From the IMG/VR virus record IMGVR_UViG_3300035703_000141, positions 1 to 47,615 of that record: DNA of 47,615 bases; one strand, given 5' to 3'. Of this stretch, positions 23,642-32,021 are shown piece after piece. The stretch is from a virus. Both the position numbers and the translations under genes were made by a program. Every line of letters begins with the position of its first letter. Within the stretch, counting starts at the first letter, position 1. Under the pieces are notes generated by a model. It was given only the letters and a program-made list of their open reading frames with translations. It was not told the origin of the DNA and made no database searches.

Positions 23642-24064
23642 TTAGAAGGGGACGTTCTCGTCGATGTCCGGCGCCGCGGAGCCCGGCGTAAATTGCATCT
23701 CGGCGACCGGCGGTTTGCCGACAAGCGTGCCGCGCTTCGAGTGGTAAAGCTGCCGCGCCGCGTTCGAGAGTTGCTCGTCGGCGGGCCGGGGAGGGAACGG
23801 CTTGCCGTTGTTCCCGAGCCTCGGCTCCTTCGGCGTCGCGTACCATTCGACCGATCGGTCGTTAAGCGAGCTCAATGGCTGGCCGTCGTTCTTCCCAAAG
23901 TGGACGCAGACCGCGCCGGGATCGGCGACCAACTGCGACGGCTGCGGGATCGCCACTTGCCCGGCGAGCGCAGGCGCAGCGGGGCGAGCGGACGGAGGCG
24001 CGGCGATGGCGCGCTCGAGCAACTGGCGGATCGTGATTAACTCTGTTAGTATTTGTTCGTTCAT
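23642..24064 (-). CDS. ExoX-C/DUF3820-like protein with SSB-type C-terminal tip
   Basis: A 140-residue protein. An N-terminal helix (MNEQILTELITIRQLLERAI) is followed by a Pro/Ala linker and 'CVHFGKNDGQPLSSLNDRSV EWYA', like the small domain at the C-terminus of exonuclease X (FGK..G..L..L....W). The last eight residues, DIDENVPF, mimic the acidic tip of bacterial SSB (DDDIPF), which docks repair and replication proteins. No OB fold is visible. It sits directly upstream of RecT. Confidence 0.65.
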   Translation of the reverse strand: MNEQILTELITIRQLLERAIAAPPSARPAAPALAGQVAIPQPSQLVADPGAVCVHFGKNDGQPLSSLNDRSVEWYATPKEPRLGNNGKPFPPRPADEQLSNAARQLYHSKRGTLVGKPPVAEMQFTPGSAAPDIDENVPF

Positions 24065-24357
24065 CGGGTGGAAGATTTGGTTTTGGCTGCGCGCTCCAGC
24101 ACCTCGGCCTTTTGCCGCGAGTCGAAGCTCGGGAGGTAATGCCCGGCCAGCGCGCGGCGGTTGAGGAAATCGCGGAACCCCTGCTCAACATCGCGGGCAA
24201 TGTCGGCCCAGCGCAGCCAGCCCTCGCCCCGGATGTACACGTACTGCCCGCTCCGCTCGGCGACGCCGTGCGTGCCGGTGTACCGCGCCGCGGAGTGTCC
24301 GCCGCCGGTCGTGTTTCGCATCACGCCCTGCGGCCTGTATGGTTTGCGCTTGGTCAC
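24061..24357 (-). CDS. hypothetical early protein (98 aa)
   Basis: GTG start at 24357 with GTGA overlap (MTKRKPYRPQGVMRNTTGGG). 'RSGQYVYIRGEGWLRWADIA' suggests a small beta domain; the C-terminus is Lys/Arg-rich. Coupled to the SSB-tip gene downstream by ATGA. Function not recognised. Confidence 0.55.
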   Translation of the reverse strand: MTKRKPYRPQGVMRNTTGGGHSAARYTGTHGVAERSGQYVYIRGEGWLRWADIARDVEQGFRDFLNRRALAGHYLPSFDSRQKAEVLERAAKTKSSTR

Positions 24358-24548
24358 CGGCTGGCCTCCTCGCGCAGCTGCTTGATCAGCCGACGCTCGC
24401 CCTCGGACAGGTGCATTGTGCGCCAGCCGAGTTCCCACGAAAGGCGGTAAGTCCACGAGACGGAGATGCCCGCCTTGGCCGCAAACTCCTTGGGCGTCTG
24501 GCCCTCGCGCAGCGCGGTGTCCAACTCGGAGCGGAGGTCGGCAGTCAC
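24354..24548 (-). CDS. small HTH protein (64 aa)
   Basis: GTG start at 24548 (MTADLRSELDTALREGQTPK). 'TPKEFAAKAGISVSWTYRLS' is a clear helix-turn-helix pattern, followed by 'HLSEGERRLIKQLREEAS', similar to the end of the 73-aa HTH protein at 20968. Likely a DNA-binding regulator, coupled to the endolysin by GTGA. Confidence 0.65.
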   Translation of the reverse strand: MTADLRSELDTALREGQTPKEFAAKAGISVSWTYRLSWELGWRTMHLSEGERRLIKQLREEASR

Positions 24549-24934
24549 CGCTTGCCCTCCATCGCCGCCTTGACCTTGGCCGCGTAGCCCAGCGTCGCGG
24601 CCTTGCGCGCGCCCGCCGGGCCACCGTTGTGGACCCGCGCGAGCGTCTCGACATCGCCAGCGGCCCACGCCCGCGGCGCGTAGCGCTTGAGATAAGCCTC
24701 GGCAACGCGGCGGGAATAGGCGAGGTCAGCGCAGCGCGAGTAGTCGCCAGCCACGCGCGAGTCGGCGTGGTATGCTTTGTGTATCTGGAGCGGGCCGAGA
24801 GCCTTGCCGCCGTCGCCGAGAATGGCGCCCGTGCGGCCGCTGGTCTCGACTTGATGCAAAGCCCGCCAGAACGACTCCGGCGGCGCAGCGTGCGCGGCCG
24901 AGGCGAGGACGAGGAGGAGAGCCGTGCGGATCAC
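24545..24934 (-). CDS. endolysin/lytic transglycosylase with signal peptide
   Basis: GTG start at 24934 gives 129 residues: an N-terminal export signal (MIRTALLLVLASAAHAA) then 'FWRALHQVETSGRTGAILGD' and 'KALGPLQIHKAYHADS', the catalytic Glu and G-P-L-Q-I pattern of SLT-type lytic transglycosylases, and 'LARVHNGGPAGARK' (N-G-G). It cleaves murein. A secreted endolysin could act without a canonical holin. It overlaps the upstream gene as GTGA; the longer frame upstream is not used. Confidence 0.85.
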   Translation of the reverse strand: MIRTALLLVLASAAHAAPPESFWRALHQVETSGRTGAILGDGGKALGPLQIHKAYHADSRVAGDYSRCADLAYSRRVAEAYLKRYAPRAWAAGDVETLARVHNGGPAGARKAATLGYAAKVKAAMEGKR

Positions 24935-25152
24935 GACGCGGCCTTGTGCTGATGCTTCTCCCAGCCGCCATCGGCCGCGACCTTGTCCATCGACTCGAGC
25001 ACCGACTCGAACTTGTCCTCGAGCTTGTGCTCGGCGCGATTGGTGATGAGCCCGTTCTCCTGACTGATGATCCAGAGCTCGCGCGAGTGCGCAAAAAATT
25101 GGAAGGTAGAGCGGGCGCCGTCTTTGTATGGGCTGATGTATTGGGTGATCAT
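24931..25152 (-). CDS. hypothetical first early gene (73 aa)
   Basis: ATG at 25152 (MITQYISPYKDGARSTFQFF), preceded by the A/C-rich leader CAACAACGACAACCG. It is the first gene after the 126-base gap that separates tail genes from early genes, so its promoter probably lies in that gap. The C-terminal half is charged and helical. No family recognised. Confidence 0.6.
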   Translation of the reverse strand: MITQYISPYKDGARSTFQFFAHSRELWIISQENGLITNRAEHKLEDKFESVLESMDKVAADGGWEKHQHKAAS

Positions 25153-25224
25153 CGGTTGTCGTTGTTGCGACGCCGACCATACGACCCGCCCCGGCAAAGG
25201 GAAGCCCAAACCGCACTTTCTCCA

Positions 25225-25275
25225 CGGCTACGCCGCAAGGCGCGCGCGGGCAAGGACTTAGCCGGAATCTTTTTT
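25225..25275 (+). promoter_or_regulatory. structured intergenic element with T-tract
   Basis: On the plus strand CGGCTA (25225-30) pairs with TAGCCG (25259-64). Inside, CGCC-GCAA-GGCG forms a tetraloop hairpin, and TCTTTTTT follows. It lies in the gap between tail and early genes and could be a plus-strand terminator or, on the minus strand, a leader structure. Confidence 0.4.
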
Positions 25276-25278
25276 GCG

Positions 25279-25605
25279 CTAAACGTCGAGCGCGTCAGCG
25301 AAGGCGTCGCTGCCGAAGTCGCAGCTGATCGGCTCGGCCTTGGCCGCGGCGTAGAGTTGCGCCAGCACGCCCGGCGACTCGAGCTCGGGGTTGCTCAGGT
25401 ACGAGTCGAACTTCGCGCCGGTCAGCCACAGCTTCGCGATCCAAGGCGTCAGCGGAGCCTTGCCGCTAGAGGCCGCGGCTGCGTCCACGTAGAGCGCGAA
25501 CCACGCCACGGCCTCGCGCGCCTGCCGGTCCCAGCGATGCGCCGTCAGGCGGATGTAGTTGCCCGAGACGCCGCTCGGGAGGACGAAGGTTTTCTGGAGA
25601 GCCAT
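25279..25605 (-). CDS. small tail/virion-associated protein (108 aa)
   Basis: A 108-residue protein (MALQKTFVLPSGVSGNYIRL) with a beta-rich N-terminus and 'REAVAWFALYVDAAAASSGK'. It follows the tail hub gene by three bases and closes the structural operon. The opening resembles short phage proteins encoded after host-specificity genes. Role unknown, probably virion-associated. Confidence 0.6.
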   Translation of the reverse strand: MALQKTFVLPSGVSGNYIRLTAHRWDRQAREAVAWFALYVDAAAASSGKAPLTPWIAKLWLTGAKFDSYLSNPELESPGVLAQLYAAAKAEPISCDFGSDAFADALDV

Positions 25606-25608
25606 AGG

Positions 25609-28600
25609 TCAGGAGTAATCGACAAGGCCGATGCTGAATCGCTGGTTGCCCGCCGGGATGTTCGTCCCGTCAACCGTGCGGAGATCAAAGTAAGAGGTGG
25701 TCGACGAGTTGCTCGCGTTGTCGAAGTCGTAGACGCCGATGATGTTCGAGTCGCTCGCGCATTGAATCCAGCCCGCGTCGGGCTTCGCGCTAAACCCGCG
25801 GTTGGTCGTGTCGATGCTGATCGTCTCCGTAGCCGCGCCGCCGGTCAGCGACTTAACTTCGGAGACCTCGTATCGGACGTTGACCTGTCGCGTGCTGGCT
25901 GCGCCGCCGGTCTTGATGCCAGTCGTGGTTACGTCGTTGTCGTTGTACTTTGAGACCGTGCCGGTGCCGACGACTGCGGTGCCGTTTGCGTTGCCGACGC
26001 TCGTCCACGCCGAGGCCGTGCCCGTCCGGTTGACCGCGCGCACGCGGACCCATCCAGCTTGCAGCGTCGCGTTGTACAGGAACACGAAGTTTTCTCGACT
26101 GCGCGTGATGCCCGCCGAGCTATCAGATCCCCAAGTGTAATCGACCGCGCCGTCGCTGTTGGTTGCGGTGGCCTTGATCTCGTAGTACGCAAAGTCGCTG
26201 TCCGAGTTTGCCGTCCAGCTGACGCGAGTGCCGAAGTAGAAGACGGTTGTGCTGGGAATGTACTTGGGCTTCACGCCCTCGGTCGAAAGCGTCGCGCCGC
26301 TCGGCGCCGTGACCGTGCCCGAGTAGTTTGGCGCCGTCCGCGAAAGCGTCGCCGAGACGGACGACGGCACGTCGAAGTTGCTGATCGCTCGCGCCGCAAA
26401 CTCGTAAGCCTGCCCCGGTGTGAGGTCGTCGATGGAGACCGAGATTGAGCCGCTGCCGATCTGATTTCCGATCTGCCACTCGCTCGCGCCAGACCGGCGG
26501 AATAGGATCGTGAGCAGCGCGCCGCCCGTGGGCATTGCGGGCGCCGTTAGCGTGATGCGGGCGAGCGCCGTGCCATCGCTGGCGAGGTACGTGGTTTCGC
26601 TGGAGAACGTCGGCGCGCTGGGCGTGCTCGGAGGCGTTAGGTCAACCGAGCCCGCGGTGACGCCGGTCGCAATTGCCTGCGCGCGGTTCGAGAACCCGCT
26701 GACGTTCTCGAGCATATCGTAAGCGTTGACCCAGTAGTAATACGTCGTGCCGGTCGCGACCTCGGTGTCGACGAAGCGCGACGCCCGGACCTCGGCGATC
26801 TTGTCGGTGTTCGCGTTGGCCGGAGTCGTCCCGCTGGTGTTGCGGTAAACGCCGTACTCGGAGAGGTCGGCCTCGGTATTATCCGCCCAGTCGAGCGAGA
26901 CGGCGCGGCCCGTGCCGACGTTTGCGGTGAGCGAGGTCGGGGCGTTCGGCGCGGTCGTGTCCTTCTGCACGGTCACGCTTGCGGTCACGTAGCTCGTCGC
27001 GACTTGGAAGTAGGAAAGTCCGTAGAGGCGGACGTCGTAGCCCAATCCGATCTTCACGTCCGACGAAATGTACTCGAGCGTGCGGTCGCCCGGCACGGTT
27101 GCCCACGTCAGGTAAGTTGTGCTCGTGCTCTCCTTGTAATCGATGCCGACCGACCCGCCTGCTTGGATGAACTGCTCTGCGGGCGCTGACCACGAGACCT
27201 TGATTCGCGGCAGCGCGGTGCCGTCCGCCTGCACCAGTTGCGTCGTGCCGTCGGCGACGAGCGAAAGGTTGGTCGGAGCGTCGAGCGCGAACGGATTCGG
27301 CAGCGTCGTGGTCGGAGCCGTCGCCATCTCGATCTCGTCGCTCACGTCCCAGTCGTACACCGCGCTGGCCGTCTCGCGCAGCGTCATCTCGACGACCAGC
27401 TGCGGAGGCTCGCCGTCGCTGGCGAAGTGCCAGTCCATCACTTCAAAGACCTTGTTCGTCCACCCGAACTTGGCGTTCGTGATCATCACCGTATCGCCCG
27501 CGCGCAGCTGCATCGCGTCGAGCTTGAACCGCGCGGTCATCGTCAACTCCTGCCGGGCGCGGCGCAGTTCGATGCGCGCGAGACGCTGGGCGCAGGAGCT
27601 CGAGGTCGTGAACGGCAGCACGACGTCGCGGTAATACCGAATGTTTCCGTCCTCGGCGTAGTACGTCGAGGAGACGAGCGGCGGAAAGTCAGTCGGTTGC
27701 CACTCCGATTTGGCCGAGACGAAGACGCCCTTGACCGCGTTCACCCGGTCGCGCGCGGAGGTCTTCGTCTGAATCTGCACCGCGCCCGCGAAGTCTCCCT
27801 CGCTCAACGTCACGGTCGGGATTCGGTAGCCGCCCGCGTAGGGAACGATCTTGCCGCCGCTGTACGCGATCAGCCCGCCCATCGCGGAGAGCAGCTTGCC
27901 GATGTTCTCGTCCGGTGAGGCGCTCGTGAATAGAACGCCGTTCGCCTCGTATCGGTTCTCGTAGGTCGTCGGCGACGACGGGAGGATCTGCACTTGCTCG
28001 TCGCAGATGTTCGCCGCGGCGGTGAAGGCCGTGTCGTCCATCTCGGTTCCGTCCATCGCCATCCCGAGGCGCGTGTCGGTCAGATAGTCGCGCAGGCAGA
28101 GCGCAGCGTTGGCCGAGTAAACGGTCGTCGCGGTGCGCGGGTCGTAAACCCTCTTACCCTTCACCATCGCGGAGACATTCGGGATGCCGCCAACCCAGAT
28201 CTCCTCGTTCCACGTTAGCTGGACGTACAGGTAAGCGACGCCGCGAAGGCGGTGGTTGCTTGTCCATTTGCCGTTGGTGAGGCCAGAGGTCGCCGTCTGG
28301 AGGTTGGTCTCGACGGTCTGCGTATCGCTGCCGAGCTTCTTGTAAATCTCCGCATAGCCCGCGAAGCGCCCGCTAGCCGCGGAGCCAGCGCCGGTCAGCG
28401 CAAGCTCGTCGTTGAAGTAAACGTCGCCGATCTCCTCGACCTCGTGTCCGGCCAGCGCGATGACGAGGTGCAGGTACTCGTTCTTCGTTCCGGTCGTGGA
28501 GATGTAAACCATCGTGCCGGAGACCCGCGTCTCGCCGTAGATGATCTGCCGCGCGGAGATCGGCGAGCGTACCATCTGCGTGCGGTCGGCTAGCGAGGCA

Positions 28601-28764
28601 TCGCCAAAGCCCGGCGGCTTCTTCTGAAGTAGCTTGCTCGCGCCCATCGAGGCCGCGGTCACCGCGATGAAGTTCAACGTCGCCGTGATCGCCTGCGCGA
28701 CCGCAACGTTGTTGAAGACGTTCATCAACGCGATCCAGACCGTAGGTGTGCCGAAGACGGGCAT
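25609..28764 (-). CDS. central tail hub/host-specificity protein, gpJ-like
   Basis: A 1,051-residue protein. The N-terminus has a hydrophobic stretch (~20-45), then 'RSPISARQIIYGETRVSGTM', 'EYLHLVIALAGHEVEEIGDV' and 'GVAYLYVQLTWNEEIWVGG', matching the gpJ/tail tip attachment family. Fibronectin type III-like domains follow (e.g. 'APNAPTSLTANVGTGRAVSL', 'TPPSTPSAPTFSSETTYLAS'). It forms the tip of the siphophage tail and carries DNA-ejection and receptor functions. It is preceded by an NlpC/P60-like gene, as in lambda K-J order. Confidence 0.9.
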   Translation of the reverse strand: MPVFGTPTVWIALMNVFNNVAVAQAITATLNFIAVTAASMGASKLLQKKPPGFGDASLADRTQMVRSPISARQIIYGETRVSGTMVYISTTGTKNEYLHLVIALAGHEVEEIGDVYFNDELALTGAGSAASGRFAGYAEIYKKLGSDTQTVETNLQTATSGLTNGKWTSNHRLRGVAYLYVQLTWNEEIWVGGIPNVSAMVKGKRVYDPRTATTVYSANAALCLRDYLTDTRLGMAMDGTEMDDTAFTAAANICDEQVQILPSSPTTYENRYEANGVLFTSASPDENIGKLLSAMGGLIAYSGGKIVPYAGGYRIPTVTLSEGDFAGAVQIQTKTSARDRVNAVKGVFVSAKSEWQPTDFPPLVSSTYYAEDGNIRYYRDVVLPFTTSSSCAQRLARIELRRARQELTMTARFKLDAMQLRAGDTVMITNAKFGWTNKVFEVMDWHFASDGEPPQLVVEMTLRETASAVYDWDVSDEIEMATAPTTTLPNPFALDAPTNLSLVADGTTQLVQADGTALPRIKVSWSAPAEQFIQAGGSVGIDYKESTSTTYLTWATVPGDRTLEYISSDVKIGLGYDVRLYGLSYFQVATSYVTASVTVQKDTTAPNAPTSLTANVGTGRAVSLDWADNTEADLSEYGVYRNTSGTTPANANTDKIAEVRASRFVDTEVATGTTYYYWVNAYDMLENVSGFSNRAQAIATGVTAGSVDLTPPSTPSAPTFSSETTYLASDGTALARITLTAPAMPTGGALLTILFRRSGASEWQIGNQIGSGSISVSIDDLTPGQAYEFAARAISNFDVPSSVSATLSRTAPNYSGTVTAPSGATLSTEGVKPKYIPSTTVFYFGTRVSWTANSDSDFAYYEIKATATNSDGAVDYTWGSDSSAGITRSRENFVFLYNATLQAGWVRVRAVNRTGTASAWTSVGNANGTAVVGTGTVSKYNDNDVTTTGIKTGGAASTRQVNVRYEVSEVKSLTGGAATETISIDTTNRGFSAKPDAGWIQCASDSNIIGVYDFDNASNSSTTSYFDLRTVDGTNIPAGNQRFSIGLVDYS

Positions 28765-28767
28765 AAA

Positions 28768-29163
28768 TCAGAAGCGCCAGCAGGAACCGTGCGGGAAGTC
28801 CACGAACCGCAGCCCGTCCTCCGCGACGAACGCAGCAAGCGCGCCGATGCAGACGCCGAGGCCGGTGCCGTTGCCGACCTCGCGCGCGATCACATCGCCC
28901 CGCCGCGCCAGCTTTGCATCGATCCGCTCGCCTCCGGCCCGCTCGACCATCGACTCGACTCCGCCGCCTGCCTCGACGAAGCGCAGCGCAGGCAGCGCGC
29001 TCGAGTAGCGCCCGCGGTAGTCCGCCGCGATGTCGCGCCCAGTCGCGGCTAGAACCCAGTCCGCGGCAAACAGGCAGCAGTCGTTTGAGCCCCACGCAAA
29101 CGGCATCCGCCGCCGCTCATCGATGAAGCGGGCGAGCAGCGCGGCCTTGTCGGTCGTCGTCAT
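28768..29163 (-). CDS. NlpC/P60-like tail protein (DUF6950 type)
   Basis: ATG 29163 gives 131 residues. 'MPFAWGSNDCCLFAADWVLA' carries the catalytic Cys region of NlpC/P60-like folds, with 'RRGDVIAREVGNGTGLGVCI' and the C-terminal 'FVDFPHGSCWRF' as in that family. Its position just before the gpJ-like gene matches lambda K. It may process peptidoglycan or tail-tip components during assembly or entry. It overlaps the upstream gene (ATGA). Confidence 0.8.
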   Translation of the reverse strand: MTTTDKAALLARFIDERRRMPFAWGSNDCCLFAADWVLAATGRDIAADYRGRYSSALPALRFVEAGGGVESMVERAGGERIDAKLARRGDVIAREVGNGTGLGVCIGALAAFVAEDGLRFVDFPHGSCWRF

Positions 29164-29801
29164 TCGTAGCCCGCTCCCTCGGTGCCGGTCTTGTCGCCGC
29201 CGTCCCAGTTCGTCGCCTGCGTCTGGTTCGGGTTGCCCCAATAGATCGGCTTTTCTTGAATGTCGTTCACGAACTCGAGGCCGACGTCGCCCGCGAAAAG
29301 GTTCTGTTGTTCCTCGTCGGTGTATCGGATCTCGCGCGGGCGCTTAAAGTCCATCAGCCGCGACTCCGCGGTCATCGTGATGTCAGCCGACTGCCCGTCG
29401 TCGCTGATCTGCATTACGTCCATCTTGCCTTGAAACACCGCCACCGGCGACGAGATCAGCGTCCCGGCCGTGGGCGAAAGCGCGCCGAAGAGGATCGTGC
29501 AGGCGCGGCCTTGGTAGTTCTCGGTGAGCGCCAGCGCGACGTTCGCGGTCGGCACGCCCGAGAGACGCATCGAGATCCCGCGCGCCGCGAGGTCTGTCGT
29601 CTCCTCGACGGGCGAGATCGTGCCGAGCGTGCCGATGCCGAGATAGGTTACGCCGCCGTAGCCGAGCGAGCCATAGCCGGACCAGAGATAAACCGGCGTC
29701 GAGAACTGAAGGTTCGCGAGCAGGATCGGAGCAAGCTGCGTCGCGGTGACCTCGGTCACCATATCCGCGGAGAGCGTGCGGCCTGCGGTCGTGATGCTCA
29801 T
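29160..29801 (-). CDS. distal tail/baseplate protein (213 aa)
   Basis: Starts MSITTAGRTLSADMVTEVTA, then 'LANLQFSTPVYLWSGYGSLG' and 'YLGIGTLGTISPVEETTDLA', with 'QISDDGQSADITMTAESRLM' in the second half. This pattern occurs in minor tail proteins encoded between tape measure and the NlpC-like gene in lambdoid and other siphophages, comparable in position to gpL. Sequence is beta-rich. ATG shares a base with the upstream stop. Confidence 0.75.
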   Translation of the reverse strand: MSITTAGRTLSADMVTEVTATQLAPILLANLQFSTPVYLWSGYGSLGYGGVTYLGIGTLGTISPVEETTDLAARGISMRLSGVPTANVALALTENYQGRACTILFGALSPTAGTLISSPVAVFQGKMDVMQISDDGQSADITMTAESRLMDFKRPREIRYTDEEQQNLFAGDVGLEFVNDIQEKPIYWGNPNQTQATNWDGGDKTGTEGAGYE

Positions 29802-30379
29802 CAGGCAACGTCCTCCACGATGGCGAAGCTCACGCCGTAGATGGACGCGAGGTCAATCGACCAGTCGGTCTTCGGCTCGGCCAGCCGGAAGACGCCCTTC
29901 GCGTTCGAGTAAGTGATCGCGGTGCCGCCCGCGTAGCTCGAGCGCAGCACTGGGAACAAGTCCACGCTGCTCGAGGAGTTGACCTGCACGACCTTGTAAA
30001 GCGAGGTCGAGATCTGGAGCCAGTCGCCCAGCGCGAAGGAGCCGGTGGCTCCGCTGAACGTGAGCGTCGAGGTGTTGGCCGTCGCGCTCGAGACGGTCAG
30101 CGTGCCGGTCACGCCGCCGCGGTTCGTCGGGTTGGCGTAGTCTTGGAAGTAGAACGTGCCGCGCTGCGCCGCCAGCAGGAACGCGATCACCGCCTCGGCG
30201 TCCGCGCGCACCATCGGCGGGCACTCGACCTGCCCGAGCCACGCCTGACCCGGCCAATTGTATTGCTGGATCTGGTAGGTGAACGGCGAGATGTTGCGCG
30301 AGGTCGCGCTCGCACCAGTCAGGGAAAGCCGCGAGATGCGAAACGGCGAGGGCGGCGTGAGCGGGTAGGTGAGAGCCAT
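29801..30379 (-). CDS. minor tail/distal tail protein (192 aa)
   Basis: MALTYPLTPPSPFRISRLSL followed by 'SPFTYQIQQYNWPGQAWLGQ' and 'ADAEAVIAFLLAAQRGTFYF' (a sequence style of lambda gpM-like minor tail proteins). The C-terminal half is a beta-rich insertion. It lies directly after the tape measure, so it likely sits at the tail tip where the tape measure is anchored. Confidence 0.7.
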   Translation of the reverse strand: MALTYPLTPPSPFRISRLSLTGASATSRNISPFTYQIQQYNWPGQAWLGQVECPPMVRADAEAVIAFLLAAQRGTFYFQDYANPTNRGGVTGTLTVSSATANTSTLTFSGATGSFALGDWLQISTSLYKVVQVNSSSSVDLFPVLRSSYAGGTAITYSNAKGVFRLAEPKTDWSIDLASIYGVSFAIVEDVA

Positions 30380-30382
30380 AAC

Positions 30383-31870
30383 TTAGGCGAAGGCTGCGCG
30401 GTAGGCGCCACCGCGGCGCACCATATCTGGGATCTCGGCCTTGAGTCGCTTGCGCTCGGCCTCGAGGATCGGCACGAGCTCGCCCCGCGTAACGCCCGCG
30501 GCGATGTTGTAGTTGACCGTGACGCTCGTGCCAGATGATCCGGCCATCGAGGCAGAGGCTCCCTTATTGGCGATGATATCGCCCGACGATTTGGGAACAA
30601 AGATCTCAGGCCCCTCCTCACCAACGATGTAGGCAGAACCCATCGAGACCGGCCCGCCCTTGGCTCGAGTCCCTGCGATTGTCGGCAAGAGACTGAAGCC
30701 AGAGATGCCACCGAAGATTGAATTGATGAGAGGATTGGTCACTGCGAGGCGCGTAAAGACTCGTAGAATATCCTGCGCCAAACTACGCATCACATCCGAG
30801 AATTTCTGGCCGGAGATGATTGCATCCTCAAAAGCGGACGAGAACGAGAAACCAAGGTCGTCTGCCGCCTGCGCCATCACGCTGGTTTCGGTTTTGATCT
30901 TGTCCATCTCGCCGAAGAACTCGTCAAGAGATGTTTCGATCCTTTGCTTCTGAGTCGCGGTTCGATTGCGGAAGATCTGATCTCGCGCCCGAGAAGCATC
31001 CGCCACAGTCAAAGCACCTTCGCGCTCTAGTTTGTTAACCTCCTCAAGTTGCTGCGCGTAAATCCGAAGCGGGTCGCCCAGCTTGCGGTATGCCTCCGCT
31101 TGCGCCTCCACCTTTTCCTTCGCAGCGTTTGCGCGCTCGCGCGCCTGCTCCGTCTCGTCGTTGGCCTTTTTCTGCGCGGCAACGAGCCTATTGAACGCGG
31201 CTTCCTGCGCTTCTAGCCCCTTGGTGTAAGCGCCGATCTTGCGAGTCTGGTCGCTGATTCGCTCGGATTCTCGAAGATCTAGCGCCCTCTGCTCCGAACT
31301 TTGATTCAGCTTGTCGATCTGAAGTCGAAGTTCTTGGTACTTTGTGTTAAGTTCGGCGACGCGACGCGCCTCCTCTGCCGTGAGGTCCGCAATCTTCGGC
31401 GCGATTGCGGCTCGATTTTCCTCCGCACTTCTAAACGCCGAGCCCGGCTTTTGAATTGGTGTGAATGTCCGTCGCCGCACGTCGAGAATCTTTTCTCGCT
31501 CGGCCTCAATCTCTGCCATCTGACGCTTCAAGTCTCGAAGCTGAACTTGAGTCTGTTGCTCTGGCGTCTGCCGCAATGCGAAGATCTGCTTGAGCAGCGA
31601 AAGCTGCTTCTCCTGCTCCTTGTTGATAAACTCCGCGGTCTCCAACTCCTCCTTCCGCTGCTGGTTTATTCCCTCAAAGGTGCTCTGAATGATCTGAAAC
31701 CCGCTGCCGATTCCAAAGCCGCGAACCAAATCCTTGAAGACATTCCCGATTCGGAAGCCCTTGCCGATGCTGCGAACGTCGTTGTCGATGCGCTGAAGCG
31801 AGTTCTCAACGCTCGCAAACGCGGCCTTCGTCTCATCGACCGCGCGCAGGGTAAAAGTCGCTGTTGCCAT
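30383..31870 (-). CDS. tail tape measure protein
   Basis: A 495-residue protein, mostly helical with long coiled coils (~60-320, many Glu/Gln/Arg). The C-terminal part has 'FEDAIISGQKFSDVMRSLAQ', 'AVTNPLINSIFGG' and 'GSAYIVGEEGPEIFVPKSSG', characteristic of lambda-type tape measures. It sets tail length; at ~1.5 angstroms per residue, a tail near 75 nm is expected. GC content is visibly lower than in neighbours. It follows the chaperone frameshift pair. Confidence 0.92.
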   Translation of the reverse strand: MATATFTLRAVDETKAAFASVENSLQRIDNDVRSIGKGFRIGNVFKDLVRGFGIGSGFQIIQSTFEGINQQRKEELETAEFINKEQEKQLSLLKQIFALRQTPEQQTQVQLRDLKRQMAEIEAEREKILDVRRRTFTPIQKPGSAFRSAEENRAAIAPKIADLTAEEARRVAELNTKYQELRLQIDKLNQSSEQRALDLRESERISDQTRKIGAYTKGLEAQEAAFNRLVAAQKKANDETEQARERANAAKEKVEAQAEAYRKLGDPLRIYAQQLEEVNKLEREGALTVADASRARDQIFRNRTATQKQRIETSLDEFFGEMDKIKTETSVMAQAADDLGFSFSSAFEDAIISGQKFSDVMRSLAQDILRVFTRLAVTNPLINSIFGGISGFSLLPTIAGTRAKGGPVSMGSAYIVGEEGPEIFVPKSSGDIIANKGASASMAGSSGTSVTVNYNIAAGVTRGELVPILEAERKRLKAEIPDMVRRGGAYRAAFA

Positions 31871-31871
31871 A

Positions 31872-32021
31872 TTAGGAGCTTACGCGGTTTTTGTGGTGGA
31901 AGTATGCGACCCAGCCCTGCATCTCGGAGATCGGCATCTCAAGAATCTCGTGAGCGAACTTGCCGAGCTTTTCCGCGAGAGCGTAAACGGCGAGGATGTC
32001 GGCGGCATCCCCGCCGTGCAT
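31872..32021 (-). CDS. tail assembly chaperone, frameshift-added C-terminal part (gpT-like)
   Basis: A 49-codon frame from ATG 32021 (MHGGDAADILAVYALAEKLG), stop TAA at 31872. It is in the -1 frame relative to the upstream chaperone and is reached by slippage on A-AAA-AAC at 32024-32030, which would give ...DELKN-LMHGGDAAD... The sequence 'AHEILEMPISEMQGWVAYFH' resembles gpT-like extensions in other siphophages. In lambda, only the fusion binds tape measure and tail tube. Independent initiation at the ATG cannot be excluded. Confidence 0.8.
   Translation of the reverse strand: MHGGDAADILAVYALAEKLGKFAHEILEMPISEMQGWVAYFHHKNRVSS
32000..32016 (-). promoter_or_regulatory. frameshift-stimulating hairpin
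   Basis: Seven bases after the slippery heptamer, CGGCGG-GGATG-CCGCCG forms a perfect 6-bp GC stem with a 5-base loop, the spacing expected for a -1 frameshift stimulator. Confidence 0.75.

Noticed and set aside
24545-25225. 226-codon version of the endolysin
   Set aside because: The extra N-terminal part overlies the 73-aa gene in another frame and looks random; the GTG at 24934 gives a proper signal peptide.
20169-25278. Sigma-70-like promoters in the gaps at 20.2 kb and 25.2 kb
   Set aside because: Only weak matches such as TATGGT without a good -35 box at 17 bases were found, so no promoter is called.
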